15,692 nt of DNA. Source: Candidatus Woesearchaeota archaeon (GTDB lineage Archaea > Nanobdellota > Nanobdellia > Woesearchaeales > UBA11576). A program made the translations under genes and the position numbers. Shown piece by piece: positions 7,262 to 14,328 of this stretch (positions within the stretch are counted from its first letter, which is position 1; every line of letters begins with the position of its first letter). The stretch lies in contig JAHWIS010000100.1 of NCBI GenBank assembly GCA_019322385.1, positions 1-15,692 of the forward strand, written 5' to 3'. The notes under the pieces were generated by a model. That model was not told the origin of the DNA, searched no databases, and saw only the letters and a list, made by a program, of their open reading frames with translations.

Positions 7262-8236
7262 TTAATTTGGAGGTGCAGGTCTACGCCTGTATTCTTCATC
7301 AAGAAGGTTTTCTATCTCAGACATCACGACTTCTGTAGCAGCCTCGTGATCATCCTTGAACTCGCTGAGCCTGCCATTAGGATCTATCGGCTCTCCGACC
7401 CTGTACACCATATTGCTACCCCTCCTAGCTATAGGCAGGTTTCCGACATGCACCTTATCAGAGCCATTGCACCCTACAGGAATTATCTTCTTGCCTGTCT
7501 GGTATGCGAGCTGCACCAGCCCTGTCCTTCCTTTTCCCAGGCTGCTTGACCTTGTTCCTTCAGGAAATATTATGAGGCTGAGCCCTACATTTTCAAGTGC
7601 GTTTGCACTTATCTCTGTAACCCTTCTCATGATATAAGGGTGATAATCATGTATTTCCCTTCTAAAGCCAAACATGTACTTGGCTTCTGAACTAGGTTCC
7701 TGAGCCAATGCCTCATCAAGGGACATCTGGCCATTCACAAAATCGCGTATGACCCTATACTCCTCAGGCTTAGGTTTCCTGCCCCACCTTGCCTTGAAGA
7801 ATCTCTTTGTCAGGTACGCCTTTGAAGGCACAGGTATGCAATTGCATATGTCCAGCACCTTTCCCAGAAAATTGTTCGCATAGTATTCTGCCTTTACCCA
7901 TATTGTAACAAATGGATGGTCAAGTGACTTGCGATTCATCCAAAGATGGCACTGAAAAGGAACATAGTTGAACCTGTCAGTGTGGTTCATCGCAAATATA
8001 ACTGTCTCATCCTTAGGTATGTTATCTGCACCCTCAATCCTAAGATCAACCTTTTGGATGCGATAGAATGTCATAGAGTATCTGCCGATCATCGGGTGAA
8101 TCCAGGGCGTTGACGACAGCTTTGTCCTGTGCACCCTGTCATAATCCACTATATTGTTGTCTTTTGGATTGAAATTCCTTTGGATCCTTTTGTCCAAATC
8201 CAATAAATCCTTTGCCTCTTCACCTGTCAACACCAT
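7262..8236 (-). CDS. plsC: Lysophospholipid/glycerol-phosphate acyltransferase (PlsC-like)
   Basis: A 324-residue protein with the LPLAT acyltransferase fold. It has the block-I catalytic histidine in FAMNHTDRFNY (His85), and a clear block III, FPEGTRS (224-230), which binds the phosphate of the acceptor; IIPVGCNGSD follows as block IV. In the usual HX4D motif the final Asp is Asn90 here. The protein is longer than PlsC of bacteria (about 240), with an N-terminal part of 60 residues and an insertion between 130 and 200. No strong membrane helix is obvious, so it probably associates peripherally. Archaeal lipids are ether-linked, so the acceptor need not be lysophosphatidate. A GGAGTGA lies 9 nt upstream of the ATG, but the TATA box predicts a start about at the ATG. 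Confidence 0.85.
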   Translation of the reverse strand: MVLTGEEAKDLLDLDKRIQRNFNPKDNNIVDYDRVHRTKLSSTPWIHPMIGRYSMTFYRIQKVDLRIEGADNIPKDETVIFAMNHTDRFNYVPFQCHLWMNRKSLDHPFVTIWVKAEYYANNFLGKVLDICNCIPVPSKAYLTKRFFKARWGRKPKPEEYRVIRDFVNGQMSLDEALAQEPSSEAKYMFGFRREIHDYHPYIMRRVTEISANALENVGLSLIIFPEGTRSSSLGKGRTGLVQLAYQTGKKIIPVGCNGSDKVHVGNLPIARRGSNMVYRVGEPIDPNGRLSEFKDDHEAATEVVMSEIENLLDEEYRRRPAPPN

Positions 8237-8260
8237 ACAAAAAAATCACTCCGCATTTCA

Positions 8261-8287
8261 ATATAAATCTTTAGATATCTTTAAAAA
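8261..8287. promoter_or_regulatory. Back-to-back promoters for the acyltransferase and the ABC exporter
   Basis: Minus-strand TTTATAT (8261-8267) serves the acyltransferase, about 28 nt from ATG 8236. Plus-strand TTTAAAAA (8280-8287) lies about 27 nt from ATG 8310. The two boxes are only some 13 bp apart, so TBP complexes may compete. Confidence 0.5.
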
Positions 8288-8309
8288 CATGGCTTCCTTC
8301 TCTTTAAAT

Positions 8310-9023
8310 ATGCTTGAAGTAAACAGGATAACAAAGAAGTTCGGCGAATTCACAGCACTACAAAGCATTTCTTTCAGGCTTAAGGAAGGAGAGCTTGTCT
8401 CACTCCTTGGAACTAATGGCAGCGGCAAGACCGTGAGCATAAAGATAATAGTCGGCTTCATGAAAGAGAGTTCTGGAAAGATAAAATACAACGGGCATCC
8501 GATAAGCCAGCGCTTCCGATCAAGGGTCATTGGCTGGGCACCGCAGGAAGACAGCTTCTATGGCAACCTTACACTATACGAGAACCTGATCTACTTTGGA
8601 AACCTCAACAACGTCATAGTAAGCGAAGCAAGAGTGCGAGCCATTGAGCTTCTGAAACTTCTCAAACTGCATCACAAGAAGAACACGCTTGCAAAAGACC
8701 TTTCTGGAGGCATGAAGCGCCGTCTCAACATGGCTATTGCGATGATGCACAAGCCAAAGATACTCATACTTGATGAGCCAGAGGCAGGAGTCGACCCGAT
8801 GTCCAGAGTCACATTGTGGGAAGTGGTAAATGAAGTGAAAAAGAAAGGCACAACAATCCTGTTAGTCACGCACAACCTGCTCGAGACAGAGAATCTTGCT
8901 GACCGCCTTGTCGTATTAGACGCCGGCAAAGTCATCTTCCAGGACACTCCAAAGAAACTGAAATCAAAATACAAAGAAAAGAACATTGAAAATGCCTTCA
9001 AGAAACTTGTGGAGAAGCGTTAG
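8310..9023 (+). CDS. ABC transporter ATP-binding protein (ABC-2 exporter type)
   Basis: A 237-residue ATPase with all nucleotide-binding motifs: Walker A GTNGSGKT (34-41), Q-loop Gln79 in APQE, signature LSGGMKRRL (131-139), Walker B ILILDEP (151-157) with Glu156, and switch His188. The pattern DEPEAGVDP and the C-terminal QDTPKKLKSKY resemble drug, antibiotic or lipid exporters of the CcmA/NatA type. The frame is open far upstream into the acyltransferase gene, but ATG 8310 lies 27 nt after a TATA box and gives the standard MLEVNRITKKFG start, so I chose it as a leaderless gene. It overlaps or abuts the membrane partner downstream. Confidence 0.93.
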   Translation: MLEVNRITKKFGEFTALQSISFRLKEGELVSLLGTNGSGKTVSIKIIVGFMKESSGKIKYNGHPISQRFRSRVIGWAPQEDSFYGNLTLYENLIYFGNLNNVIVSEARVRAIELLKLLKLHHKKNTLAKDLSGGMKRRLNMAIAMMHKPKILILDEPEAGVDPMSRVTLWEVVNEVKKKGTTILLVTHNLLETENLADRLVVLDAGKVIFQDTPKKLKSKYKEKNIENAFKKLVEKR

Positions 9024-9363
9024 GCTTCCGTTCCAGAAACTGGACACCATGATGTTGAATGACATCAGGCTTTTCCTTAGGGACAAGAAGAGCCTGATCC
9101 TTGTAGTCCTCACTCCATTCCTCATCTTATCCATACTCATAAACATCTATTATTTTTCTGACGTCGCTGAGAACATACGAGGCGTAAGTCTGGGGATTTG
9201 TGACCTTGACGATTCAGAATTCAATCTCGAGTCAGAGATTTTCGAGACATCAAGGTTCACTGCAAGGAATTGTGAATCCCGCGTCGCAGACATGGTCTCA
9301 AAAGGAGAATTAAAAGGTGCAGTAGTCATACCAAAAGGTTTTGAGCAGGACATCAAAGAGTGA
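8992..9363 (+). CDS. ABC-2 permease, N-terminal part, cut by in-frame TGA
   Basis: This is the first 123 codons of an ABC-2 type permease. It contains a short cytoplasmic segment (NDIRLFLRDKKS), the first membrane helix (about 34-56) and the start of the extracytoplasmic domain (VSLGICDLDD... GAVVIPKGFEQDIKE), a typical ABC2_membrane_3/YhgE-like beginning. It stops at TGA 9361-9363, in the middle of the conserved domain. Coding continues in the same frame after the stop, so this is half of a broken or recoded gene of about 630 residues. The start is uncertain: ATG 8992 overlaps the ATPase gene by 32 nt, while ATG 9049 or 9052 would avoid the overlap and start at MMLNDIRLFL. Confidence 0.75.
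   Translation: MPSRNLWRSVRLPFQKLDTMMLNDIRLFLRDKKSLILVVLTPFLILSILINIYYFSDVAENIRGVSLGICDLDDSEFNLESEIFETSRFTARNCESRVADMVSKGELKGAVVIPKGFEQDIKE
9361..9363 (+). other. Premature in-frame TGA in the ABC permease
   Basis: Codons before the stop read GFEQDIKE and codons after it read RGTELKLFIDNSKATTALVT, all in one frame with no shift. Permeases of this class usually have a small residue here, and TGA is one base from GGA (Gly). Other genes in the window end naturally with TGA (GTPase, radical SAM, lemA and this permease), so TGA is a normal stop in this genome. Confidence 0.85.
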
Positions 9364-9414
9364 AGAGGTACTGAGCTCAAATTATTCATCGACAACTCAA
9401 AGGCAACCACTGCA

Positions 9415-10884
9415 TTGGTCACCTCGAACGCAGTCAAGGCATATGTCTCAGACCTGAATGAAAGGATAGGCACAGAATTCATACTTGATGCATGGAAGAA
9501 CCTGAGAGAATTGAACAACAACCTGCGTTTCCTCGTCGAAAACCTCGAAAGGGCAGCGCCTGTTGCAGAGGACCTCAAGAACAGGCTTGACAGCATCCGG
9601 ACTGACATCGAATCTGTTGATTTCGATTCAAGCCAGCAGACTGTCTCTGAACTGATAAGCTTCCTGAACCTGCTTGAGATCCAGCTCAACGAAATAAACA
9701 ACAGCTATGCATTGACTGCTCCAGCAATACCGAACATCCCGCAGTTCACATACACACCAAACGCATCGATCGCGATAAAAGAGTACCGCATCGAGTCTGA
9801 TTTCTGGAGAAAAGAGTTCTGCAACGCGACAAAACTCCTCCCTATAACAACAGAGAACCCGATCTGCACAATCCTCGATCACACAGACGAATTTGTCGAT
9901 TCCCTTGAGTCTGACGTGACAAACCTTTCTTTCTACCGCGACGACATAAACAACAAGATCCAGGAGCTCAACAACCGCTCTGCTGCCTTGAACCAGCAGC
10001 TCGAGAACCTCGCAGCGCTCATAAGCTCGAGCTCTGAGCAGAATGCTGAGCTGAAGCAGAACATAGACAACCTAAGGAAAGACCTTTTGTTCCTAGAAGA
10101 AAAGACCGAGAACATGACCAGGTCCATCGACGAGCTTGAGCAGTCGCTCAATCAGTTCCTCACAGACATAGTGCGCGTCACAAGAGAGCTGAACCAGACA
10201 ATAGAAGTGCTTGACTCATACACAGAAAAAGATCCTTCAACCATCCTAAGGCCTGTCAAGGTAGACGCCATGCCCGTGTTCAAGGACAAGCTGCAGATAT
10301 TCTACAAGCTTCCTGCGCTCATCTCTATAATCCTGCTTTTCATAATCCTGTTCATCTCATCCTCACTCATAGTCAACGAAAGAAGAGGAGGAACAATGGC
10401 AAGGATATTCCTAAGCCCTATCTCGATGTTCTTCTATGTCTTCGAGAAGATGCTATACCTCCTCCTGCTCAGCCTTCTGGCTGTCATCTCAATGATAATC
10501 GCCGCGTTCCTGTTCCGGGTCCCGATAACCATCAGCCTCAACCTGTTCCTTGTCTTCATAATAGCGTCGCTAGTCTATATCTCTATAGGGATCCTCATAG
10601 GTTCTGTCTCCAAGTCAGAGAACACTTCACTCCTCACCTGCCTTGTCATCGGTTTCCCATTGATGTTCCTCAGCGGGGCATTCTCTGCACCTGAGCTGAT
10701 GAGCCAGCTGATGAGGGCGATATCCCAATACCTACCTCTTACAATGCACATAGGACTCTTAGAGAACCTCACCATCTACCACACAGGCCTTGACATGCAG
10801 AAACTCATAACAATGGCGATAATGATCCTTGTCTTCTATATATTATCAGTGCTTATGATCAAGAAAAAGCCTACATTGAAATGA
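9415..10884 (+). CDS. ABC-2 permease, C-terminal part with coiled-coil ectodomain
   Basis: This continues the same reading frame after TGA 9361; the frame is open from 9364, and TTG 9415 is merely the first possible start. Residues 1-295 of this part form the large extracytoplasmic domain. It has heptad-rich coiled coils (about 25-100 and 165-270, Asn/Leu/Gln/Glu rich) and two cysteines (136, 151) that could pair. Five membrane helices follow, near 300-320, 345-366, 372-397, 406-424 and 464-482, with the ABC-2 hallmark NERRGGTMARIFLSP after the first. With the N-terminal part this is a six-helix exporter subunit partnered by the ATPase upstream. If the stop is real, no intact permease is made. 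Its stop abuts that of the next gene in a TGATCA palindrome. Confidence 0.8.
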   Translation: MVTSNAVKAYVSDLNERIGTEFILDAWKNLRELNNNLRFLVENLERAAPVAEDLKNRLDSIRTDIESVDFDSSQQTVSELISFLNLLEIQLNEINNSYALTAPAIPNIPQFTYTPNASIAIKEYRIESDFWRKEFCNATKLLPITTENPICTILDHTDEFVDSLESDVTNLSFYRDDINNKIQELNNRSAALNQQLENLAALISSSSEQNAELKQNIDNLRKDLLFLEEKTENMTRSIDELEQSLNQFLTDIVRVTRELNQTIEVLDSYTEKDPSTILRPVKVDAMPVFKDKLQIFYKLPALISIILLFIILFISSSLIVNERRGGTMARIFLSPISMFFYVFEKMLYLLLLSLLAVISMIIAAFLFRVPITISLNLFLVFIIASLVYISIGILIGSVSKSENTSLLTCLVIGFPLMFLSGAFSAPELMSQLMRAISQYLPLTMHIGLLENLTIYHTGLDMQKLITMAIMILVFYILSVLMIKKKPTLK

Positions 10885-12972
10885 TCATCTTTTTTTCTTC
10901 CCAGCCTTCCTACCCGAAATAACCTTCTTCATCTTCTCTGCAATGTCCTTCCCCCTTGGAAGAGTTACAAGATTCACTTCAAGTATGAGCTTGTCGCCTG
11001 GCTTCAGCTTATACTCGTCATCAGGTATCTGTTTCAGCCCATCGACAGTGCGCACAGCGATTATGTTCCCTTTCCTGCCGAGCATCTCGTCTATGTCACC
11101 TATCTTCCTGCCGTCGAATGATGATCTCTTCTCGACATTGAACTCTATGAGCTCCAGCTCCTTTTCAGCATAGGTCGTAGCATCCATCACCCACCTGACG
11201 ATGTCGGGAGAGCCCAGTGCGAGAGATATCAGCCTTCCTCCGATCGCTGAAGAGGGTATGACATTGTCTGCACCTGCCTTCATCGCGATAGGCACGAAAT
11301 TAGGGTTATGGATGTTCGTTATTATCTTCACAGCATCTGAAAGCTGCCTTATCTTGTTTATGCACAATATGACATCAGAGTCATCCTCAAGGGTTATCAG
11401 CACTACTGTGCTCGGCCTTGTCACGCCTGCATGCTCAAGCACCTTCCTGCTGAGCGGATCGCCTTTGATGATGCTAACCGCCTTCCTAGGATAATGCACC
11501 AGGATATCTTTCTTCTCGATGACAGTAGGGACTATGCACCTGTCTTCGAGCTCGCTTATGATAGATTGCGCCAGCGGGTTGTGGCCGATGATGATATAGT
11601 TTGTCTTCCTCCTTCTCCGCGCCCTTTCTTTTGCAGCAGCCTTTGCTTTTGGAGGCGCAGGAAGGACATTTAACTGTGCCTCGAGAAGCTTCTCCTGCTT
11701 TGGTTCGAGAGAAAGCGCCCCTTTCGTGACGACGAGGCAGTCATCTCCCCTGACGATTGTCCTCTTGACCTGCCTGACAAAATGCAGCATCTTCGCAAAG
11801 TTGTTGTGTACCAGGAGGTAATCAAGCCCGTCGATAAGCACGATCGCATTAGGCACCTCATCGACAAACCTGTGTATCGTCTCATAGAGCTGCTCTATAT
11901 CTATAGGGTCTACTGCAAGATGCTCTGTCTCTGTGTCTGTCACCCACACTATCGGTGTGGTCTCGATGCCGTATTCATGCCGTATCTTTGAGGGATTGTG
12001 CGCAGTTATGATTAGGCCGTACCTCTTCTGGTAAAGGTGCGTCAGCAGGACCTTGTGCGCTATCTCGCTTGACTTCTCGTGCTTTATGAAATAGCCCTGC
12101 CCGAAGTCGAACTTGTATTTTTCTGCAAGCTTCTTGTCGAGCTTTCTCCCTTCGACTATCTTCTCGCCTACCGGCTGGATTGCAAGGAACTTGTACTTTA
12201 TTATGCCCACTGCTATGAACGCGGACATTATGAGCGAGAGGATGTTGTTGTGCGGCGGGAGCATGATGCCCATAGCAGGCAGTATCACCCCTGTCGGTAT
12301 CCCTATCGCTATAGGGAATGCAGAGCCCACGACAAGATACATCAGCTGTTTCTTCTTCTGTTTGTTCTTGACATGGAAATATTTGTATACGAACATGACG
12401 AATGCGTACAGGAACGGCAATGCCTGGAACCACAGGAAGAAATAGTCATAAAGGATGCCGTAATCATAATCCCACAGCTCGATGCCGAATCCGTATGACA
12501 TCTCTTCTGGAGGTATGAGGTTCTCTATGATCCCTCCGCTGAACCATGTAGCAAGCAGGAGGAATATCATCGGTGTATAGAGCACGACCCTGCCAGGCAC
12601 AGAGGTGAAGTAATTCTTCTTCTTCAGGTATGCCCATACGAATGCCAGCAGGAAGAATACAGATATGATGTATCCTGTGTAGGATATCCTTGCCCAGATG
12701 AACGCAGCAGTCTCGTCGCGTGTCATCCACATGAAGAATTTTCCCAAGTCCCATATTGCCTGGCCTGTGAATACTATCGCGAATGATCGGTTGACCTTTG
12801 CTGAAGGGTTCCTCAGGTATATCCAGAGTGCGACACCGAACTTGAACAGGAATGCCAGCAGAGATATCATCATTATCGTGTTTGTCCAGGCAGTGCTGCC
12901 GTTGAATCCCATCAGGAGACCTGCAACAAGGAGAATCCCTGCAATTATCCCGTATAGAGGTGCCTTTTCCAT
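10885..12972 (-). CDS. Multi-TM sensor-like region fused to DUF835 and a TrkA-N/TrkA-C (RCK) pair
   Basis: A 695-residue protein with an unusual layout. Residues 1-265 hold seven or eight membrane helices (about 5-24, 32-53, 64-83, 96-115, 128-146, 173-197, 209-236, 243-264) resembling the 7TM N-terminal region of some archaeal histidine kinases. Residues about 280-435 match DUF835: YGLIITAHNPSKI, a TPIVWVTDTE strand, then AIVLIDGLDYLLVHN. A basic linker (ARRRRK) leads to TrkA-N (457-575; IIGHNPLAQ, GDP, LEDDSD, AGADNVI) and TrkA-C (about 605-668). No pore or kinase domain is present. The nucleotide loop GHNPLA is degenerate, as in MthK-like RCK domains. The gene starts one base after the K+ channel gene with no SD, so coupled translation is likely. 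I infer a sensor subunit that acts on K+ flux. Confidence 0.9.
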   Translation of the reverse strand: MEKAPLYGIIAGILLVAGLLMGFNGSTAWTNTIMMISLLAFLFKFGVALWIYLRNPSAKVNRSFAIVFTGQAIWDLGKFFMWMTRDETAAFIWARISYTGYIISVFFLLAFVWAYLKKKNYFTSVPGRVVLYTPMIFLLLATWFSGGIIENLIPPEEMSYGFGIELWDYDYGILYDYFFLWFQALPFLYAFVMFVYKYFHVKNKQKKKQLMYLVVGSAFPIAIGIPTGVILPAMGIMLPPHNNILSLIMSAFIAVGIIKYKFLAIQPVGEKIVEGRKLDKKLAEKYKFDFGQGYFIKHEKSSEIAHKVLLTHLYQKRYGLIITAHNPSKIRHEYGIETTPIVWVTDTETEHLAVDPIDIEQLYETIHRFVDEVPNAIVLIDGLDYLLVHNNFAKMLHFVRQVKRTIVRGDDCLVVTKGALSLEPKQEKLLEAQLNVLPAPPKAKAAAKERARRRRKTNYIIIGHNPLAQSIISELEDRCIVPTVIEKKDILVHYPRKAVSIIKGDPLSRKVLEHAGVTRPSTVVLITLEDDSDVILCINKIRQLSDAVKIITNIHNPNFVPIAMKAGADNVIPSSAIGGRLISLALGSPDIVRWVMDATTYAEKELELIEFNVEKRSSFDGRKIGDIDEMLGRKGNIIAVRTVDGLKQIPDDEYKLKPGDKLILEVNLVTLPRGKDIAEKMKKVISGRKAGKKKR

Positions 12973-12973
12973 T

Positions 12974-14047
12974 TTATAGCTTGAACTTTTTCGTGTCTAT
13001 GAGCATGATGAGTTTGCTTCCTGTCTCTATCAAAAGGTCGTCGCCAGGTATCTTCTCCAGTCCTTCTGCTGTGTCGACCCCTATGATCTTTGCCTTGTCG
13101 CCGAGCTGTTTCCTCACTTCGCCAACTGTCTTGTCGACGAATGGCGAGTCTTTTGCGACATTTAACTCTACCAGCTGCGTGCCTTTCTCTGCTGATGTCG
13201 CCTTGATGACCCATTCCACTACAGACGGCTCATCTGCCACCATTGACAGAAGCCTTCCCCCTATCGACGGAGGCGACACCACCTGGTCTGCTCCTGCAGA
13301 CTCTGCTATCTTGATATGCTCGTGGTTGTTTATCTTTGCCACGATGTTTATCCATGGATTAAGTTCGCGTATGACGTGGATTGCGAGAAGCACTTCTGAG
13401 TCCTGCTCCATCGCAAGCACTATGCTCTTTGCATTTGTTATGTTCGCCCGCTCCAGTATGTCAGGGTTTGTCGGGTCTCCTGCAATGAAATGTATGTCCC
13501 GTGATTTCGCCAGCTCCGGCCTGTTCTCCTTGTCTATGACGACAACCTCGACTCCGGGCCGTTTCAGCTCTTCGTATGCTGCCTGTGATATTGGGTTCCA
13601 TCCGCAGAGTATGCTGTCGATCTTCTTCTTTGCCTTCGCGACCCCGAACATGCTGCCCAGGTTCAGCGCAACCACTTTGCTTGTCACCTGCGAGATGATC
13701 AAGCTCAGTGACACAACACCAAGGATCATCATGAGCAGCGCTAGCAGTTTGCCTGGCATCGTTATAGGAACTACATCTCCATACCCTACTGTAGTTATGG
13801 TAGTCACAAGCCAGTACATCGAGAAAAAGTATGGGCTGGTCCCCGTCATCTCCAGCTCTTGCATGACCTCAGGTCTCTGCACTACCTCGACACGCGCGAA
13901 CAGCACGATTGCAGTAGCAAACAACGCTGCAAGGAACAGCACGATGAGCAGTCGGGCTGTGAGTATCTTCCTCACAGCATACCAGATATCGTAAAGGAAA
14001 GATGTCTTTTTCCTTATCCCCAGCAGTCTCCTGATTGATTCGTCCAT
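12974..14047 (-). CDS. MthK-type potassium channel with RCK domains
   Basis: A 357-residue two-TM potassium channel. TM1 lies at about 32-52, followed by an extracellular loop, a pore helix (74-86), the selectivity filter TVGYGD (86-91), and TM2 at about 98-123 with a possible glycine hinge at Gly110. The TrkA-N/RCK domain (144-260) has a GWNPIS loop, IAGDPTNPD, AMEQDSE and AGADQVVSPPSIGGRL; these match MthK, whose eight RCK domains open the pore on ligand binding. TrkA-C (about 285-356) completes it. The channel should pass K+ across the membrane; its ligand (Ca2+, nucleotide or other) cannot be told. The ATG directly follows a TAG that closes a 26-codon ORF in the same frame. The second gene of the operon carries a further RCK pair. 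Confidence 0.95.
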   Translation of the reverse strand: MDESIRRLLGIRKKTSFLYDIWYAVRKILTARLLIVLFLAALFATAIVLFARVEVVQRPEVMQELEMTGTSPYFFSMYWLVTTITTVGYGDVVPITMPGKLLALLMMILGVVSLSLIISQVTSKVVALNLGSMFGVAKAKKKIDSILCGWNPISQAAYEELKRPGVEVVVIDKENRPELAKSRDIHFIAGDPTNPDILERANITNAKSIVLAMEQDSEVLLAIHVIRELNPWINIVAKINNHEHIKIAESAGADQVVSPPSIGGRLLSMVADEPSVVEWVIKATSAEKGTQLVELNVAKDSPFVDKTVGEVRKQLGDKAKIIGVDTAEGLEKIPGDDLLIETGSKLIMLIDTKKFKL

Positions 14048-14128
14048 CTAGCTTACCCTAATTCCAACTATTTCAGAACTACATCTACCGCTACCAAAAT
14101 CCAGAAGCGTCTCCACCTCTTTTTTCAT
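14048..14128 (-). CDS. 26-codon upstream ORF before the K+ channel
   Basis: Starting at ATG 14128 the frame reads MKKEVETLLDFG... and ends ...EIVGIRVS, then TAG, then at once the channel ATG in the same frame. The TATA box at 14152-14160 lies 28 nt before ATG 14128 and no SD precedes it, so a leaderless mRNA would begin with this ORF. The peptide could act in cis, with ribosomes finishing it and restarting at the channel. Alternatively it may be an old N-terminal extension cut off by a TAG. Expression of the peptide itself is uncertain. Confidence 0.4.
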   Translation of the reverse strand: MKKEVETLLDFGSGRCSSEIVGIRVS

Positions 14129-14151
14129 ATGAGGGTCTCTAGAGAACTGTG

Positions 14152-14160
14152 CTTTTTAAA
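14152..14160 (-). promoter_or_regulatory. TATA box of the K+ channel operon
   Basis: Minus-strand AAACCTTTAAAAAGC is a strong BRE/TATA match. The predicted start is near 14128-14131, at the ATG of the 26-codon ORF. The rest of 14161-14278 shows no gene that I can support. Confidence 0.55.
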
Positions 14161-14278
14161 GGTTTTGCTTGTAATCCTTTCACTCTGCCTCAGAAAACCC
14201 CTAACAAGATTTAACCCATTAATTCTCCCCCCAGCACCCTTCCAGCCCAGAATCAGCCCTAAAAACCGAAAACAATAA

Positions 14279-14301
14279 AAACAATAAGCGCTTATTTGTT
14301 T
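14279..14301. repeat. Palindrome upstream of histone 2
   Basis: AATAAGCGCTTATT (14283-14296) is a perfect 14-bp palindrome. With one extra T it extends to AAAC...GTTT on both sides. It lies 16 nt before the GGGGGG ribosome site. It may be a protein-binding site or, if in the mRNA, a hairpin comparable to that in the histone 1 leader. Confidence 0.5.
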
Positions 14302-14328
14302 AAAACCAATAAATTTGGGGGGAATGAA

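Noticed and set aside
6916..7338. 140-codon Ser/Cys-rich frame opposite the lipoprotein
   Set aside because: Its serine runs are the complement of the Glu codons in the lipoprotein's acidic linker.
8154..8309. Longer N-terminus for the ABC ATPase
   Set aside because: It would overlap the divergent acyltransferase and the TATA boxes. ATG 8310 is the usual family start and is 27 nt from the TATA box.
9361..9363. TGA read as selenocysteine, Trp or Gly through a variant code
   Set aside because: Several other genes here end at TGA, and the position does not look like a redox site. A nonsense change or sequencing error is simpler, though not proven.
12960..13994. 344-codon plus-strand frame opposite the K+ channel
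   Set aside because: Ser/Thr/Met-rich antisense shadow. The minus strand carries the selectivity filter and both RCK domains.
14324..14326. Earlier ATG in front of histone 2
   Set aside because: It is out of frame with the histone and only one base from the G-run, too close for initiation.
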